A DNA stretch of 24,093 nt, taken from CAMDBL01 sp964498125 (lineage in GTDB: Bacteria > Pseudomonadota > Alphaproteobacteria > Rhizobiales > Hyphomicrobiaceae). Under the pieces are notes generated by a model, which searched no databases, was not told where the DNA came from, and saw only the letters and a program-made list of their open reading frames with translations. The position numbers and the translations under genes are program-made. Numbering within the stretch: position 1 is the stretch's first letter; each line of letters starts with the position of its first letter. Below are positions 1 to 8,528 of this stretch, in pieces. The stretch spans positions 1 through 24,093 of the forward strand of contig CAZCGE010000139.1 of assembly GCA_964498125.1 (NCBI GenBank), written 5' to 3'.

Positions 1-55
1 CATCCAGATACGCCCAGAAACGCTCGGTGCTCGCGTCCGATTGCTGGCTGTCCAT
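1..55 (-). CDS. N-terminal fragment of an unidentified protein, cut by the window edge
   Basis: A leftward reading frame starts with ATG at 55-53 and stays open to the edge, giving MDSQQSDASTERFWAYLD. A strong Shine-Dalgarno sequence (GGGAGG) lies about 6 nt upstream on the minus strand, which is the main reason to believe it. Only 18 residues are visible, so no family can be assigned. It is transcribed away from the rest of the window. Confidence 0.45.
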   Translation of the reverse strand, partial: MDSQQSDASTERFWAYLD

Positions 56-133
56 CCGTGCCTCCCGCAAAGCGAGTCAGGCACATCGCTGATTCGCAGC
101 GGTTGACGACGATGACAAAGTGACTCAGTACAA

Positions 134-213
134 CTAACCCACCCTACGCGCCATGCAACCGGTTGCGCCCGCCCGCCCTATTCCTTATTCCCTGTCCCCT
201 ATTCCCTATTCCC
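134..213 (+). repeat. Composite intergenic module, copy 1 (TAACCCACC box, GGTTGCG box, C-rich runs)
   Basis: Reading rightward, the module has a CTAACCCACC box at 134-143, a CCGGTTGCG box near 159-167, and a pyrimidine-rich tract of CCCTATT-like units up to 213, ten bases before the ATG at 223. The same boxes in the same order recur at 964-1035 before uup. On the minus strand the C runs read as four G tracts (213-211, 206-204, 199-196, 192-190) with loops of 4, 4 and 3 nt, which fits the classical G-quadruplex pattern. No Shine-Dalgarno sequence is left before the ATG. Confidence 0.7.
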
Positions 214-222
214 TCGGCTTCC

Positions 223-928
223 ATGTACCGCTCCCTCGACCCGGACAAGATCGTCAAGACCCTGGCGGCGCTGCAAAGCCGGATCGGCGAGCGGTTTCCC
301 GATGCGGGCCTTACGGGCGTGGCCGCTGAGCTGATCGGCATCGCCGGCGTGGCGCGCGCGCTGCAAGGCGCTGGAACGGCCCAACTATGGCCTGCGCCTG
401 CTCAGCGCCACGGTGGTTCTCGTCGGATTGGCCGGACTGGTGCTGGTGGCCGGTTTCGTGCGCGGTCTGCAGGCCTCGACCGAACTGTTCGGCATGATGC
501 AGGGCATCGACGCCGGCGTGAACCTGCTGATCCTGGTCGGCGCCGCGCTGGTTTTCCTCGTCACGTTGGAAGGCCGCATCAAGCGGCGCATGGCGCTCAG
601 CCACCTGCACGAACTGCGCTCGATCGTACACGTCGTCGACATGCACCAGCTGACCAAGGACCCGAGCATCATGCTCGGCCAGGGCCACCCGACGTCGCAC
701 TCGCCGCAACGCGCGATGACGCCGTTCGAGCTGACGCGCTATCTCGACTACTGCTCGGAGCTGCTGTCGCTGGCGGCCAAGATCGCGGCCCTCTACGCGC
801 AGAGTTCGACCGATCCGCAGGTGATCGAGGTGGTCAACGACATCGAGCGGCTGACCACCAACCTGTCCGCCAAGATCTGGCAGAAGATCACGCTGGTCGA
901 GGCGGCAAGCCGGGCGGGACGGGCGTAG
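223..928 (+). pseudogene. Two-helix membrane protein, frame broken at a (GC)5 tract
   Basis: Two overlapping frames together make one plausible protein of about 235 residues. The first frame begins at ATG 223 (MYRSLDPDKIVKTLAALQ) and remains protein-like until about base 360. The second carries on from there (CKALERPNYGLRLL) to the TAG at 926-928. It contains two hydrophobic segments, VVLVGLAGLVLVAGFV and LLILVGAALVFLV, then a soluble helical C-terminus. The switch falls on five GC units at 352-361; adding one GC unit would join the frames as GVARARCKALER. It may be a true frameshift mutation, a slippage-controlled gene or a sequencing error. The family is not recognised. Calling it one gene is inference from sequence quality on both sides. 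Confidence 0.6.
352..361 (+). repeat. (GC)5 dinucleotide tract at the frame break
   Basis: Five consecutive GC units lie exactly where the protein-like reading frame changes phase. Loss or gain of one unit would alter the frame by two bases. Confidence 0.6.
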
Positions 929-972
929 GGTGGGTTAGGCCCCGCAGCCCTTGCGGAGGGCCGTAACCCACC
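923..972. repeat. Inverted-repeat hairpin (GGTGGGTTA...TAACCCACC) between the membrane protein and uup
   Basis: GGTGGGTTA at 929-937 pairs with TAACCCACC at 964-972, and the stem continues inward with GGCCC/GGGCC. The left arm, GCGTAGGGTGGGTTAG at 923-938, is also a perfect 16-nt inverted match to 134-149, so the membrane-protein gene is bracketed by copies in opposite orientation. Repeats of this GTAGGGTGGGTTA type occur in many bacterial genomes (from memory). It begins inside the last codons of the upstream gene and may act as a transcript 3' end. Confidence 0.6.
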
Positions 973-1035
973 ATGTCGTCGCGCCGGTTGCGTGAGCCCG
1001 CCACGTACCCTATCCCCTATCCCCTGTCCCACCCC
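964..1035 (+). repeat. Composite intergenic module, copy 2, upstream of uup
   Basis: The order matches 134-213: TAACCCACC (964-972), CGCCGGTTGCG, CCCGCC, then CCCTAT/CCCCTAT/CCCCTGTCCC runs. C runs at 1008-1010, 1014-1017, 1021-1024, 1028-1030 and 1032-1035, separated by 1-3 nt, give a textbook G-quadruplex motif on the minus strand, the template for uup. It ends 15 nt before the uup ATG, and no clear Shine-Dalgarno sequence follows it. Confidence 0.7.
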
Positions 1036-1050
1036 TTTCGAGTTCTCCCC

Positions 1051-2883
<1,833 letters not shown>

Positions 2884-2913
2884 TCCGCGATGCTCGATTG
2901 ATTGCGAGGCGTC

Positions 2914-3702
2914 ATGTTTTGGAAGAAGCGAGCGACGGTAGGCCATGACGAACGAGACTGGACAACCGCCACGTGGCAGTGGCTCGACAACGTGTTGGGC
3001 CCGGTCGATCAGCCGGATGCACGCAAACTGATCCTGCCTGGCCGCTCGGTATTTCCGGATACACCGCTGACGGGGCACGACCGCGCCCAGTTCACCTTCG
3101 ATCTTGTGCGCCACCTCTGCCGGATGGATGACCGGCCGTGCGAGCTGGTCGCGCAGCAAGAGCGCCCGCAACTCGGCTCGAGCGTGGTGTTCGGTGAGGT
3201 TAGGTCGTCGGGGGCGCTGGGCACCTACAGCCGGGCCGGCAACGCCGCTGTGATTACCTACGACCCGGCTCTGCTCGGCAACACCATTGGACTTGTCGCC
3301 ACGTTCGTGCACGAGTTGGCGCACGACAAGCTGTCCGGCACGCACGAGCCTCCCCCGGGCGGAGCGGAACTGGTCGAGCTGGCGACGGACCTGGCGACGG
3401 TGCACCTGGGGTTCGGCCTTTTCGGCGCCAACTCGGCCTTCGAATTTCGGCAGTCCGCAAGCTACGACCGCCAGGGCTGGAGCTATTCGCAGAGCGGATA
3501 TCTGAGTGAGAGCTTGTGGTGCTATGCAACGGCGCTGTTCTGCGAGCTGACGAGCACGCCCGTGGCGGGCTACTCCGCTTACTGCAAGGACACAGTGCTG
3601 AGCGGCATCAAGAAAAACCGCGCCTTTCTGGCGGAGAACCGAGATATCGTCCGCGGCTTGCAGCATCGAAACCTACGTTCGGCCCTGCGCGAGACCCTGT
3701 AG
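2914..3702 (+). CDS. Putative zinc metallopeptidase-like protein (HExxH), family unknown
   Basis: A 262-residue protein starting at ATG 2914 (MFWKKRATVGHDERDW) with a GAGGCG ribosome-binding sequence. A TTG four codons earlier (2902) is a weaker alternative. The HELAH motif at residues 133-137 fits the zinc-binding/catalytic HExxH of metallopeptidases, and E or D residues in ELVELATDLA, about 15-20 residues later, could give the third ligand as in gluzincins. No signal peptide or membrane helix is visible, so a cytosolic location is likely. It lies 30 nt after uup and is followed by a second, degraded copy of the uup 3' end, so it appears to have arrived there by recombination. Function and substrate are unknown; only the motif supports the name. 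Confidence 0.6.
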   Translation: MFWKKRATVGHDERDWTTATWQWLDNVLGPVDQPDARKLILPGRSVFPDTPLTGHDRAQFTFDLVRHLCRMDDRPCELVAQQERPQLGSSVVFGEVRSSGALGTYSRAGNAAVITYDPALLGNTIGLVATFVHELAHDKLSGTHEPPPGGAELVELATDLATVHLGFGLFGANSAFEFRQSASYDRQGWSYSQSGYLSESLWCYATALFCELTSTPVAGYSAYCKDTVLSGIKKNRAFLAENRDIVRGLQHRNLRSALRETL

Positions 3703-3715
3703 ACGCCACCCAGGC

Positions 3716-3823
3716 GAGCTGGCTGCGGCCGAGACGCAATGGCTCGAGCTGGAAATATTGCGCGAGTCGTTGGGCGGTTCGCGGCCGGCCGACACGAGAC
3801 GTTGCTGGCGCCTCATCCCTTGA
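3716..3823 (+). pseudogene. Remnant second copy of the uup 3' end
   Basis: Bases 3735-3777 match the uup 3' end at 2837-2879 at 42 of 43 positions. In the uup frame the stretch reads ELAAAETQWLELEILRESLGG, against VAAAEAQWLELEVLRESLGG in Uup, and then runs on to a TGA at 3821-3823. Weaker amino-acid similarity extends a little further left. It has no start and no ATPase domains. It shows that the metallopeptidase-like gene sits between two copies of the uup terminus. Confidence 0.75.
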
Positions 3824-5027
3824 GCCGGCCCCAAGATTGCAGGCGGGTGGCGGCCTCGGCCATATCGGCTGTGCTGCCGGCATAGGAGAAACGCAAGAAT
3901 TTGTGGCCGCGGGCGGCGTCGAAATCGACGCCGGGTGTTGCCGCCACGCTGGTTTCGTCGAGCATGGCGCGCGCGAACGCCAAGCTGTCATCGGTGAAAC
4001 GGGAAACGTCGCAATACAGATAAAAAGCGCCATCGGCGGGAACAATGCGATCAATGCCGGCCTTCGGCAATTGCTCCAGCAGGAGCGTGCGGTTGGCGGC
4101 ATAGACCCGCGCATTGGCCTCGAGCTCCTCGGTCGCCGCGAAGGCGCCGAGCGCGGCCACCTGGGCCACCGCTGGCGGTGAGATGTACAGGCTCTGCGCC
4201 AGCCGCTCGACGACGCGCACCAGCGATGGCGGCAACACCATCCAGCCGACCCGCCAGCCCGTCATCGAGAAGTATTTCGAGAAGCTGTTGATGACGACCA
4301 CGTCGTCGGCGTAGCGCAGCGCCGTCTCGGCCGGCACGGCGTACGTGAGGCCATGGTAGATTTCATCCGAGATGAAAGTGATGCCGGCCTCGCGGCACAC
4401 TGCGACGATGGCGGCAAGCCGCTCGGGTTCCAGCATGGTACCAGTCGGGTTGGCGGGGCTGGCGATCAACAGCCCACTGAGGCCGACGCGCCGTGCCGTG
4501 GCTTCGACCTGCTCGGCCGTCGGCATCCAGCGCGATTCCGGGCCGGTCTCCAGCATCACCGGATTGCAGCCGAGCGCGGTCAGGATGTGGCGATAGCAAG
4601 GATAGCCCGGCGAGGTCAGACCGACGCGCGCGCCGATGTCGAACAGGGCGAGAAATCCCAGCACGAACGCCGCCGATGAACCGTTGGTGATGACGACGCG
4701 CTCGGGGCTGATGCTGAGGCCGTAGCGCTCCTGATAGTGCTGGGCGATGCGTTCGCGCAGCGCGGGCAGACCTAGCGCCAACGTGTAGCCGAGCGGCTCG
4801 CTGTCGAGCGCGCGCTTGACCGCCTCGCGCGCGGCGCGCGGCGCCGGCGTGCCCGGCTGGCCCACCTCCATGTGGATGACGCGGGCGCCGGTCGCCTCCT
4901 TGGCGGCCGCGGCCTGCATCACGTCCATGACGATGAAGGGGTCGATGGCGCCGCGGGCCGAGGCCACGACACCGAGCGTGTGCTGGGCCGCCGCGATCCG
5001 GTGCTGCTCAGTGCTGCTGATGGCCAT
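3813..5027 (-). CDS. PLP-dependent class I/II aminotransferase
   Basis: A 404-residue cytosolic fold-type I aminotransferase, typical in length (about 390-400). Visible landmarks are the phosphate/substrate loop TNGSSAAF, the NPTGT motif (SPANPTGTM), the ISDEIYHGL segment with the PLP-pyridine Asp, the Schiff-base lysine K251 in NSFSKYFSMTGWR, and the C-terminal LRFSYAG arginine that binds the substrate carboxylate. The exact amino acid/2-oxo acid pair cannot be told. ATG 5027 (MAISSTEQHR) is chosen because GGAAGAG stands just upstream on the minus strand; the frame is open further to 5273, but that part is translated repeat. Its 3' end overlaps the uup remnant. It is divergent from the M48 gene. 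Confidence 0.88.
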   Translation of the reverse strand: MAISSTEQHRIAAAQHTLGVVASARGAIDPFIVMDVMQAAAAKEATGARVIHMEVGQPGTPAPRAAREAVKRALDSEPLGYTLALGLPALRERIAQHYQERYGLSISPERVVITNGSSAAFVLGFLALFDIGARVGLTSPGYPCYRHILTALGCNPVMLETGPESRWMPTAEQVEATARRVGLSGLLIASPANPTGTMLEPERLAAIVAVCREAGITFISDEIYHGLTYAVPAETALRYADDVVVINSFSKYFSMTGWRVGWMVLPPSLVRVVERLAQSLYISPPAVAQVAALGAFAATEELEANARVYAANRTLLLEQLPKAGIDRIVPADGAFYLYCDVSRFTDDSLAFARAMLDETSVAATPGVDFDAARGHKFLRFSYAGSTADMAEAATRLQSWGRLKG

Positions 5028-5148
5028 TCGCGTCTCTTCCTTGCCGCCGGCTTGGGTCTCGACGTGGCCGGCCATGCCAGTCCCCGCCATCATAAATGGC
5101 TGGTACTGGCCATTCTTGCTAAGTACCCGATTCACGCTGCATTTTCGT

Positions 5149-5206
5149 GCCACGTCGTGCAGGATGCGCGCTTCACCACGACGTGTGGCTCTCAATTCCG
5201 CGATCG
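5149..5206 (-). repeat. 58-bp intergenic repeat, copy 1
   Basis: Read on the minus strand it begins CGATCGCGGAATTGAG and ends TGCACGACGTGGC. It matches 23954-24011 on the plus strand at 51 of 58 positions by eye, without gaps. It contains an odd palindrome (CACG-N-CGTG) and the GAAGCGCGCATCC core that is the unit of the tandem array at the right edge. Confidence 0.8.
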
Positions 5207-5251
5207 GGTACTGCGCCACTGCCGCATTGTTGCCGGGTCGTTCCTGCACAG

Positions 5252-5280
5252 TATGCAAAAGGCCACTATGCAAAAGGCCA
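5252..5280 (+). repeat. 15-bp tandem duplication
   Basis: TATGCAAAAGGCCAC at 5252-5266 is followed at once by TATGCAAAAGGCCA at 5267-5280. It lies in the divergent spacer with no evident role. Confidence 0.7.
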
Positions 5281-5357
5281 GCCAGTGCAGGGCGTTATAG
5301 GATGCACGCGACGCCAGGACCAGCGGGTCATATCAACACGGGATCAACGTCGCTGCG

Positions 5358-5386
5358 TTGACGAGTTGCAGCAGCGTAACTACGCT
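5358..5386 (+). promoter_or_regulatory. Possible sigma70-type promoter for the M48 protease gene
   Basis: TTGACG (5358-5363) is followed after 17 nt by TACGCT (5381-5386). The -35 match is good, the -10 match poor. It lies about 57 nt before the start codon at 5443. Confidence 0.3.
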
Positions 5387-5442
5387 CGCGATCAGCCGTC
5401 TTAGGCTGTTGAGTCGCATCAGGGACGTGTACCAGGGACGCT

Positions 5443-6864
5443 ATGACACACTTCGCTTCAAAACCAGCGCGGCAACTTCAGCAAGGCCGAGGCACTGTGC
5501 GCCTGAAGGCGGCGGCGCTGGCCGTGGCGGCATCGATCTCCATCGGCTCGGTGGCGCCAGCCAGCGCACAGGGCGTGCCGCTGATCCGCGACACCGAGAT
5601 CGAGAATCTGCTCAACGACTATGCGCGACCGCTGTTTCGTGCCTCAGGTCTCGGCACGGGCCGGGTTGCGATGCGAATTGTGCGCAGCGACGCCTTCAAC
5701 GCCTTCGTCGTCGATGGCCGCAACGTCTTCATCCATACCGGCACGCTGACCCAAGCCGATACACCCAATCAGGTGATCGGCGTCATCGCGCACGAGACCG
5801 GGCATATTGCCGGTGGCCACATGGCGGCCCTCAGGGCCCGCATCGCCAAGGACCAGACACGCGCACTGCTGATGCAGGTGCTGGGCATTGGCATGATGAT
5901 CGCCGGTGGCGTGGCTGGCGGGGAAAACTCCCGCGATCTGGGCAGCGCCGGCCAAGGTGTCTTGATGGGCGGCACCGAGGTGGTCATGCGCTCGCTCCTG
6001 CACGAGCGGCGCAGCCAGGAATCGGCGGCCGATCAGGCAGGCCTGCGCTACCTGGAGGCGACAAGGCAATCGGGCCGGGGCATGCTGGAGACATTCGAAC
6101 GCTTCGCCCAGCAGGAGTATCTGTCGGATGCGCACAAGGACGTGTTCGTGCGCAGCCACCCGGTGGCAACCGATCGGCTGGCGCGTCTGCGTGACCTGGT
6201 GCAAAAGAGCCCGCACTACAACGAGAAGGACCCTGCACCGCTGCAGCTACGCCATGACATGATGCGCGCCAAGCTCGCGGGCTACTTGGATCGGCCCCAG
6301 GCGGTGTTCAATCGCCATCCGGCTTCCGACAACAGCATGCCAGCGCGCTACGCCCGCGCCATCGCCCGTTTCTTCCAGGGGGGACAGAGTGGTGTGACGG
6401 CGTCATTGGCCGACATCGAGGGGCTCATCCGCGAACGGCCGGACAATCCCTATTTCCATGAGCTGAAGGGCGATCTGCTGATGCGCTCGGGCAAATTGCA
6501 GGAGTCGATTGCGCCCTTGCGCCATGCCCTGAAGCTATTGCCAGACGCGGCCCTGATCCGCGTGCAGCTCGCCAGCGCCCTGCAAGGCTCGGACCAGGCC
6601 GCGGCAGTGGGAGAATCCATAGAGTTGCTACGGCACTCTCTGATCGAAGATGACAATCCAAGGGCCTATCGGCTGCTGGCGAATGCCTATGGCAAGCAGG
6701 GCAAGGTGCCGCAGGCCGATGCCGCCGTCGCCCAGGCCCATTATCTGGAAGGTGATATCAAGCAGGCGCAGATCTTTGCTAAAAGAGCGCAAAGGGGCTT
6801 GAAGCCAGGCACGCCGGACTGGATCAAAACCGACGACATCATCGCCTACAAGCCTCAGACCTGA
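5443..6864 (+). CDS. Periplasmic M48 zinc metalloprotease with TPR repeats (BepA-like)
   Basis: A 473-residue exported protease of the BepA/YfgC type, a family that degrades misassembled outer-membrane proteins and assists their assembly. The N-terminus has basic residues, a hydrophobic stretch (AAALAVAASISIGS) and an ASAQ signal-peptidase site at about 42. The zinc site is HETGH (117-121), with the third ligand E193 in QESAADQAGLRYLE, both typical of M48. The C-terminal third (about 320-450) is helical with TPR-like repeats such as NPYFHELKGDLLMRSGKLQESIAPL. An AGGGACGC ribosome-binding sequence precedes ATG 5443. The ScsC-like gene follows 80 nt later, so co-transcription of two envelope quality-control proteins is likely. 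Assignment to BepA itself is by architecture only. Confidence 0.88.
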   Translation: MTHFASKPARQLQQGRGTVRLKAAALAVAASISIGSVAPASAQGVPLIRDTEIENLLNDYARPLFRASGLGTGRVAMRIVRSDAFNAFVVDGRNVFIHTGTLTQADTPNQVIGVIAHETGHIAGGHMAALRARIAKDQTRALLMQVLGIGMMIAGGVAGGENSRDLGSAGQGVLMGGTEVVMRSLLHERRSQESAADQAGLRYLEATRQSGRGMLETFERFAQQEYLSDAHKDVFVRSHPVATDRLARLRDLVQKSPHYNEKDPAPLQLRHDMMRAKLAGYLDRPQAVFNRHPASDNSMPARYARAIARFFQGGQSGVTASLADIEGLIRERPDNPYFHELKGDLLMRSGKLQESIAPLRHALKLLPDAALIRVQLASALQGSDQAAAVGESIELLRHSLIEDDNPRAYRLLANAYGKQGKVPQADAAVAQAHYLEGDIKQAQIFAKRAQRGLKPGTPDWIKTDDIIAYKPQT

Positions 6865-6944
6865 GCGCCGACGAACCGAAAACTCGAAACGCAAGTGCTG
6901 GAACCGCAACCGCGACGCTGGCGGCAGTGCAACTGGAGACTGAC

Positions 6945-7778
6945 ATGGCCACCATCACGTCACTGCTTTTTGCCACCAGCGCCGCGCTGAGGCTGCGTCT
7001 CGGTGCATGGCGGGCGACTGCCGCCATGCTGGCGCTTGCCGGGCTCACCTCCGCCGCCAGCTTGGCGCCCGCGTACGCCCAGTCGCCCGGCCCGTTCAAC
7101 GCCGAGCAGAAGCAGGCGATCGAGAAGATCATCAAAGACTATCTGCTCGCCAATCCGGAGCTGATCGCGGAAGTGCAGAACGCACTTGAAGCCAAGATGG
7201 AGGCGCTGCAGGCCGAGAAGATCAAGTCGGCCATCAAGGAGAACGCCGGCGACATCTACCGTCGCGCCAACGCTCCGATCGGGGGCAACCCCAAGGGCGA
7301 CATCACGGTGGTCGAGTTCTTCGACTACAATTGTGGGTACTGCAAGCGCGGTTTTACCGATCTGGTCAAGCTCATCGAGGCCGATAGCAAGGTCAAGCTC
7401 GTGCTGAAGGAACTGCCGATCCTCAGCAAGGGCTCGGAAGAAGCCGCCCGCGTCGCCTTGGCGGCCCGGCTGCAAGGAAAATACTGGGAGGTGCATCGGG
7501 CCCTGCTGGAGTCCAAAGCGCAAGCCAATGAGGCAGCAGCCCTCGCCCTCGCCGCCAAAGCCGGTCTCGACATGACCCGCTTGAAGAAGGACATGGATGG
7601 CCCGGAGGTCAAGGCGGAGATCCAGAAGGTTCGCGACTTGGCGCAGAAAATGGGCATCCAGGGCACGCCGCACTTCCTGGTCGGCGACAAGTCGATTGCC
7701 GGCGCGCCGGAAAACCTGTTCGAGACGCTGACCGCTCTGGTTGCAGAGACACGCAAAAACGGTTGCCAGGTCTGCTGA
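6945..7778 (+). CDS. Periplasmic DsbA-family thiol:disulfide protein, ScsC-like
   Basis: A 277-residue exported thioredoxin-fold protein. The leader ends at about SLAPAYAQ. A helical N-terminal region (FNAEQKQAIEKIIKDYLLAN, then a helix rich in E/K/A) resembles the oligomerisation domain of ScsC-type disulfide isomerases. The catalytic motif is CGYC (130-133) and the cis-proline loop is GTPHF (T241-P242). An extra cysteine pair, CQVC, ends the chain, which is unusual. ATG 6945 is used because GGAG lies 8 nt before it; GTG 6927 in the same frame lacks this. The substrate is not known. It probably forms or shuffles disulfides in envelope proteins, matching its M48 neighbour. Confidence 0.87.
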   Translation: MATITSLLFATSAALRLRLGAWRATAAMLALAGLTSAASLAPAYAQSPGPFNAEQKQAIEKIIKDYLLANPELIAEVQNALEAKMEALQAEKIKSAIKENAGDIYRRANAPIGGNPKGDITVVEFFDYNCGYCKRGFTDLVKLIEADSKVKLVLKELPILSKGSEEAARVALAARLQGKYWEVHRALLESKAQANEAAALALAAKAGLDMTRLKKDMDGPEVKAEIQKVRDLAQKMGIQGTPHFLVGDKSIAGAPENLFETLTALVAETRKNGCQVC

Positions 7779-7944
7779 AGGCGAGAGACAGCGGGACGGG
7801 GTGGATTGCCAGGATCGCTGCCCTTTCGCGTCTGCAATATTGCTGCTAGACGGGCTATGGGTTTGCCGCGCCCTTTCGCTGGCATCGCGTCGAATTTGCA
7901 ACGTAATCAGGTCGGCTGGCTTGGCTGATCCGCGGGACATGGCC

Positions 7945-8418
7945 ATGACGGCAAAAGACAAAGCCGACAAAGTCGGCGCCGAGCAGCAGTTGATCCGCGA
8001 ACTGGCAGCGCTGCTGAACGAAACGGGCCTCAGCGAAATCGAGATCGAAAAGGGCGGGCTGAAGATCCGCGTCGCGCGCCAAATGACCATTGCGGCCGTC
8101 GCGGCACCCGCTGGCCTGTCTGCCGCGCCCTATGCGCCGGCCGCGCCGACCTCCAAGATCGCGGCCGCTGACCCCGCCAGCCATCCAGGCGCGGTGAAAT
8201 CACCGATGGTGGGCACCGCCTATCGGTCACCCGAGCCCAACGCACCCGCATTCATCGAAGTCGGCGCCCAGGTAACGGTCGGCCAGACCCTGCTGATCAT
8301 CGAGGCGATGAAAACCATGAACCACATTCCGGCGCCAAAGGCCGGGACGGTGGTCGCCATCCTGTTCGAGACCGGTCAGCCGGTGGAATACGGCGAACCG
8401 CTAGTGATCATAGAATAA
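7945..8418 (+). CDS. accB: Biotin carboxyl carrier protein of acetyl-CoA carboxylase
   Basis: A 157-residue cytosolic BCCP that carries biotin between the biotin carboxylase (AccC) and the carboxyltransferase in malonyl-CoA synthesis. An N-terminal helical region (LIRELAALLNETGLSEIEIE) is followed by an Ala/Pro-rich linker, then the biotinyl domain with SPMVGTAYRSPEP and the biotinylation site EAMKTMN, K123. ATG 7945 is preferred because GGGA lies 7 nt upstream; ATG 7939, two codons earlier, is also possible. The neighbour accC confirms the role. aroQ, often found just before accB in alphaproteobacteria, is absent here. Confidence 0.93.
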   Translation: MTAKDKADKVGAEQQLIRELAALLNETGLSEIEIEKGGLKIRVARQMTIAAVAAPAGLSAAPYAPAAPTSKIAAADPASHPGAVKSPMVGTAYRSPEPNAPAFIEVGAQVTVGQTLLIIEAMKTMNHIPAPKAGTVVAILFETGQPVEYGEPLVIIE

Positions 8419-8421
8419 GGG

Positions 8422-8520
8422 GTGAGTGGTGAGTGGTGAGTCGTGAGTCGTGAGTAGTTGGCTGTGCTGTCTCGCACCATGCCGCCCTTCACCACTCACC
8501 ACTCACCACTCACCACTCAC
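8422..8520. repeat. Long inverted repeat of 7-bp units between accB and accC
   Basis: GAGTGGT/GAGTCGT units at 8422-8451 face CACCACT units at 8491-8520. Bases 8422-8440 pair perfectly with 8502-8520, and the remaining 11 positions pair with two mismatches, giving a stem of about 30 bp with a 39-nt loop. It starts 4 nt after the accB stop and ends 8 nt before the accC ATG, replacing any recognisable Shine-Dalgarno sequence. Confidence 0.85.
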
Positions 8521-8528
8521 GAACATCC

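Larger units (their letters stand above)
5028..5442. other. Divergent intergenic region, repeat-bearing, no gene seen
   Basis: This 415-base stretch separates the leftward aminotransferase from the rightward M48 protease. It holds the 58-bp repeat at 5149-5206, a 15-bp tandem duplication at 5252-5280 (TATGCAAAAGGCCA twice) and a weak promoter match at 5358-5386. Short frames crossing it translate the repeat and look non-coding. Confidence 0.6.

Noticed and set aside
6960..8090. 376-codon minus-strand frame opposite the ScsC-like gene
   Set aside because: Shadow of a clear DsbA-family gene; it also crosses the accB start.
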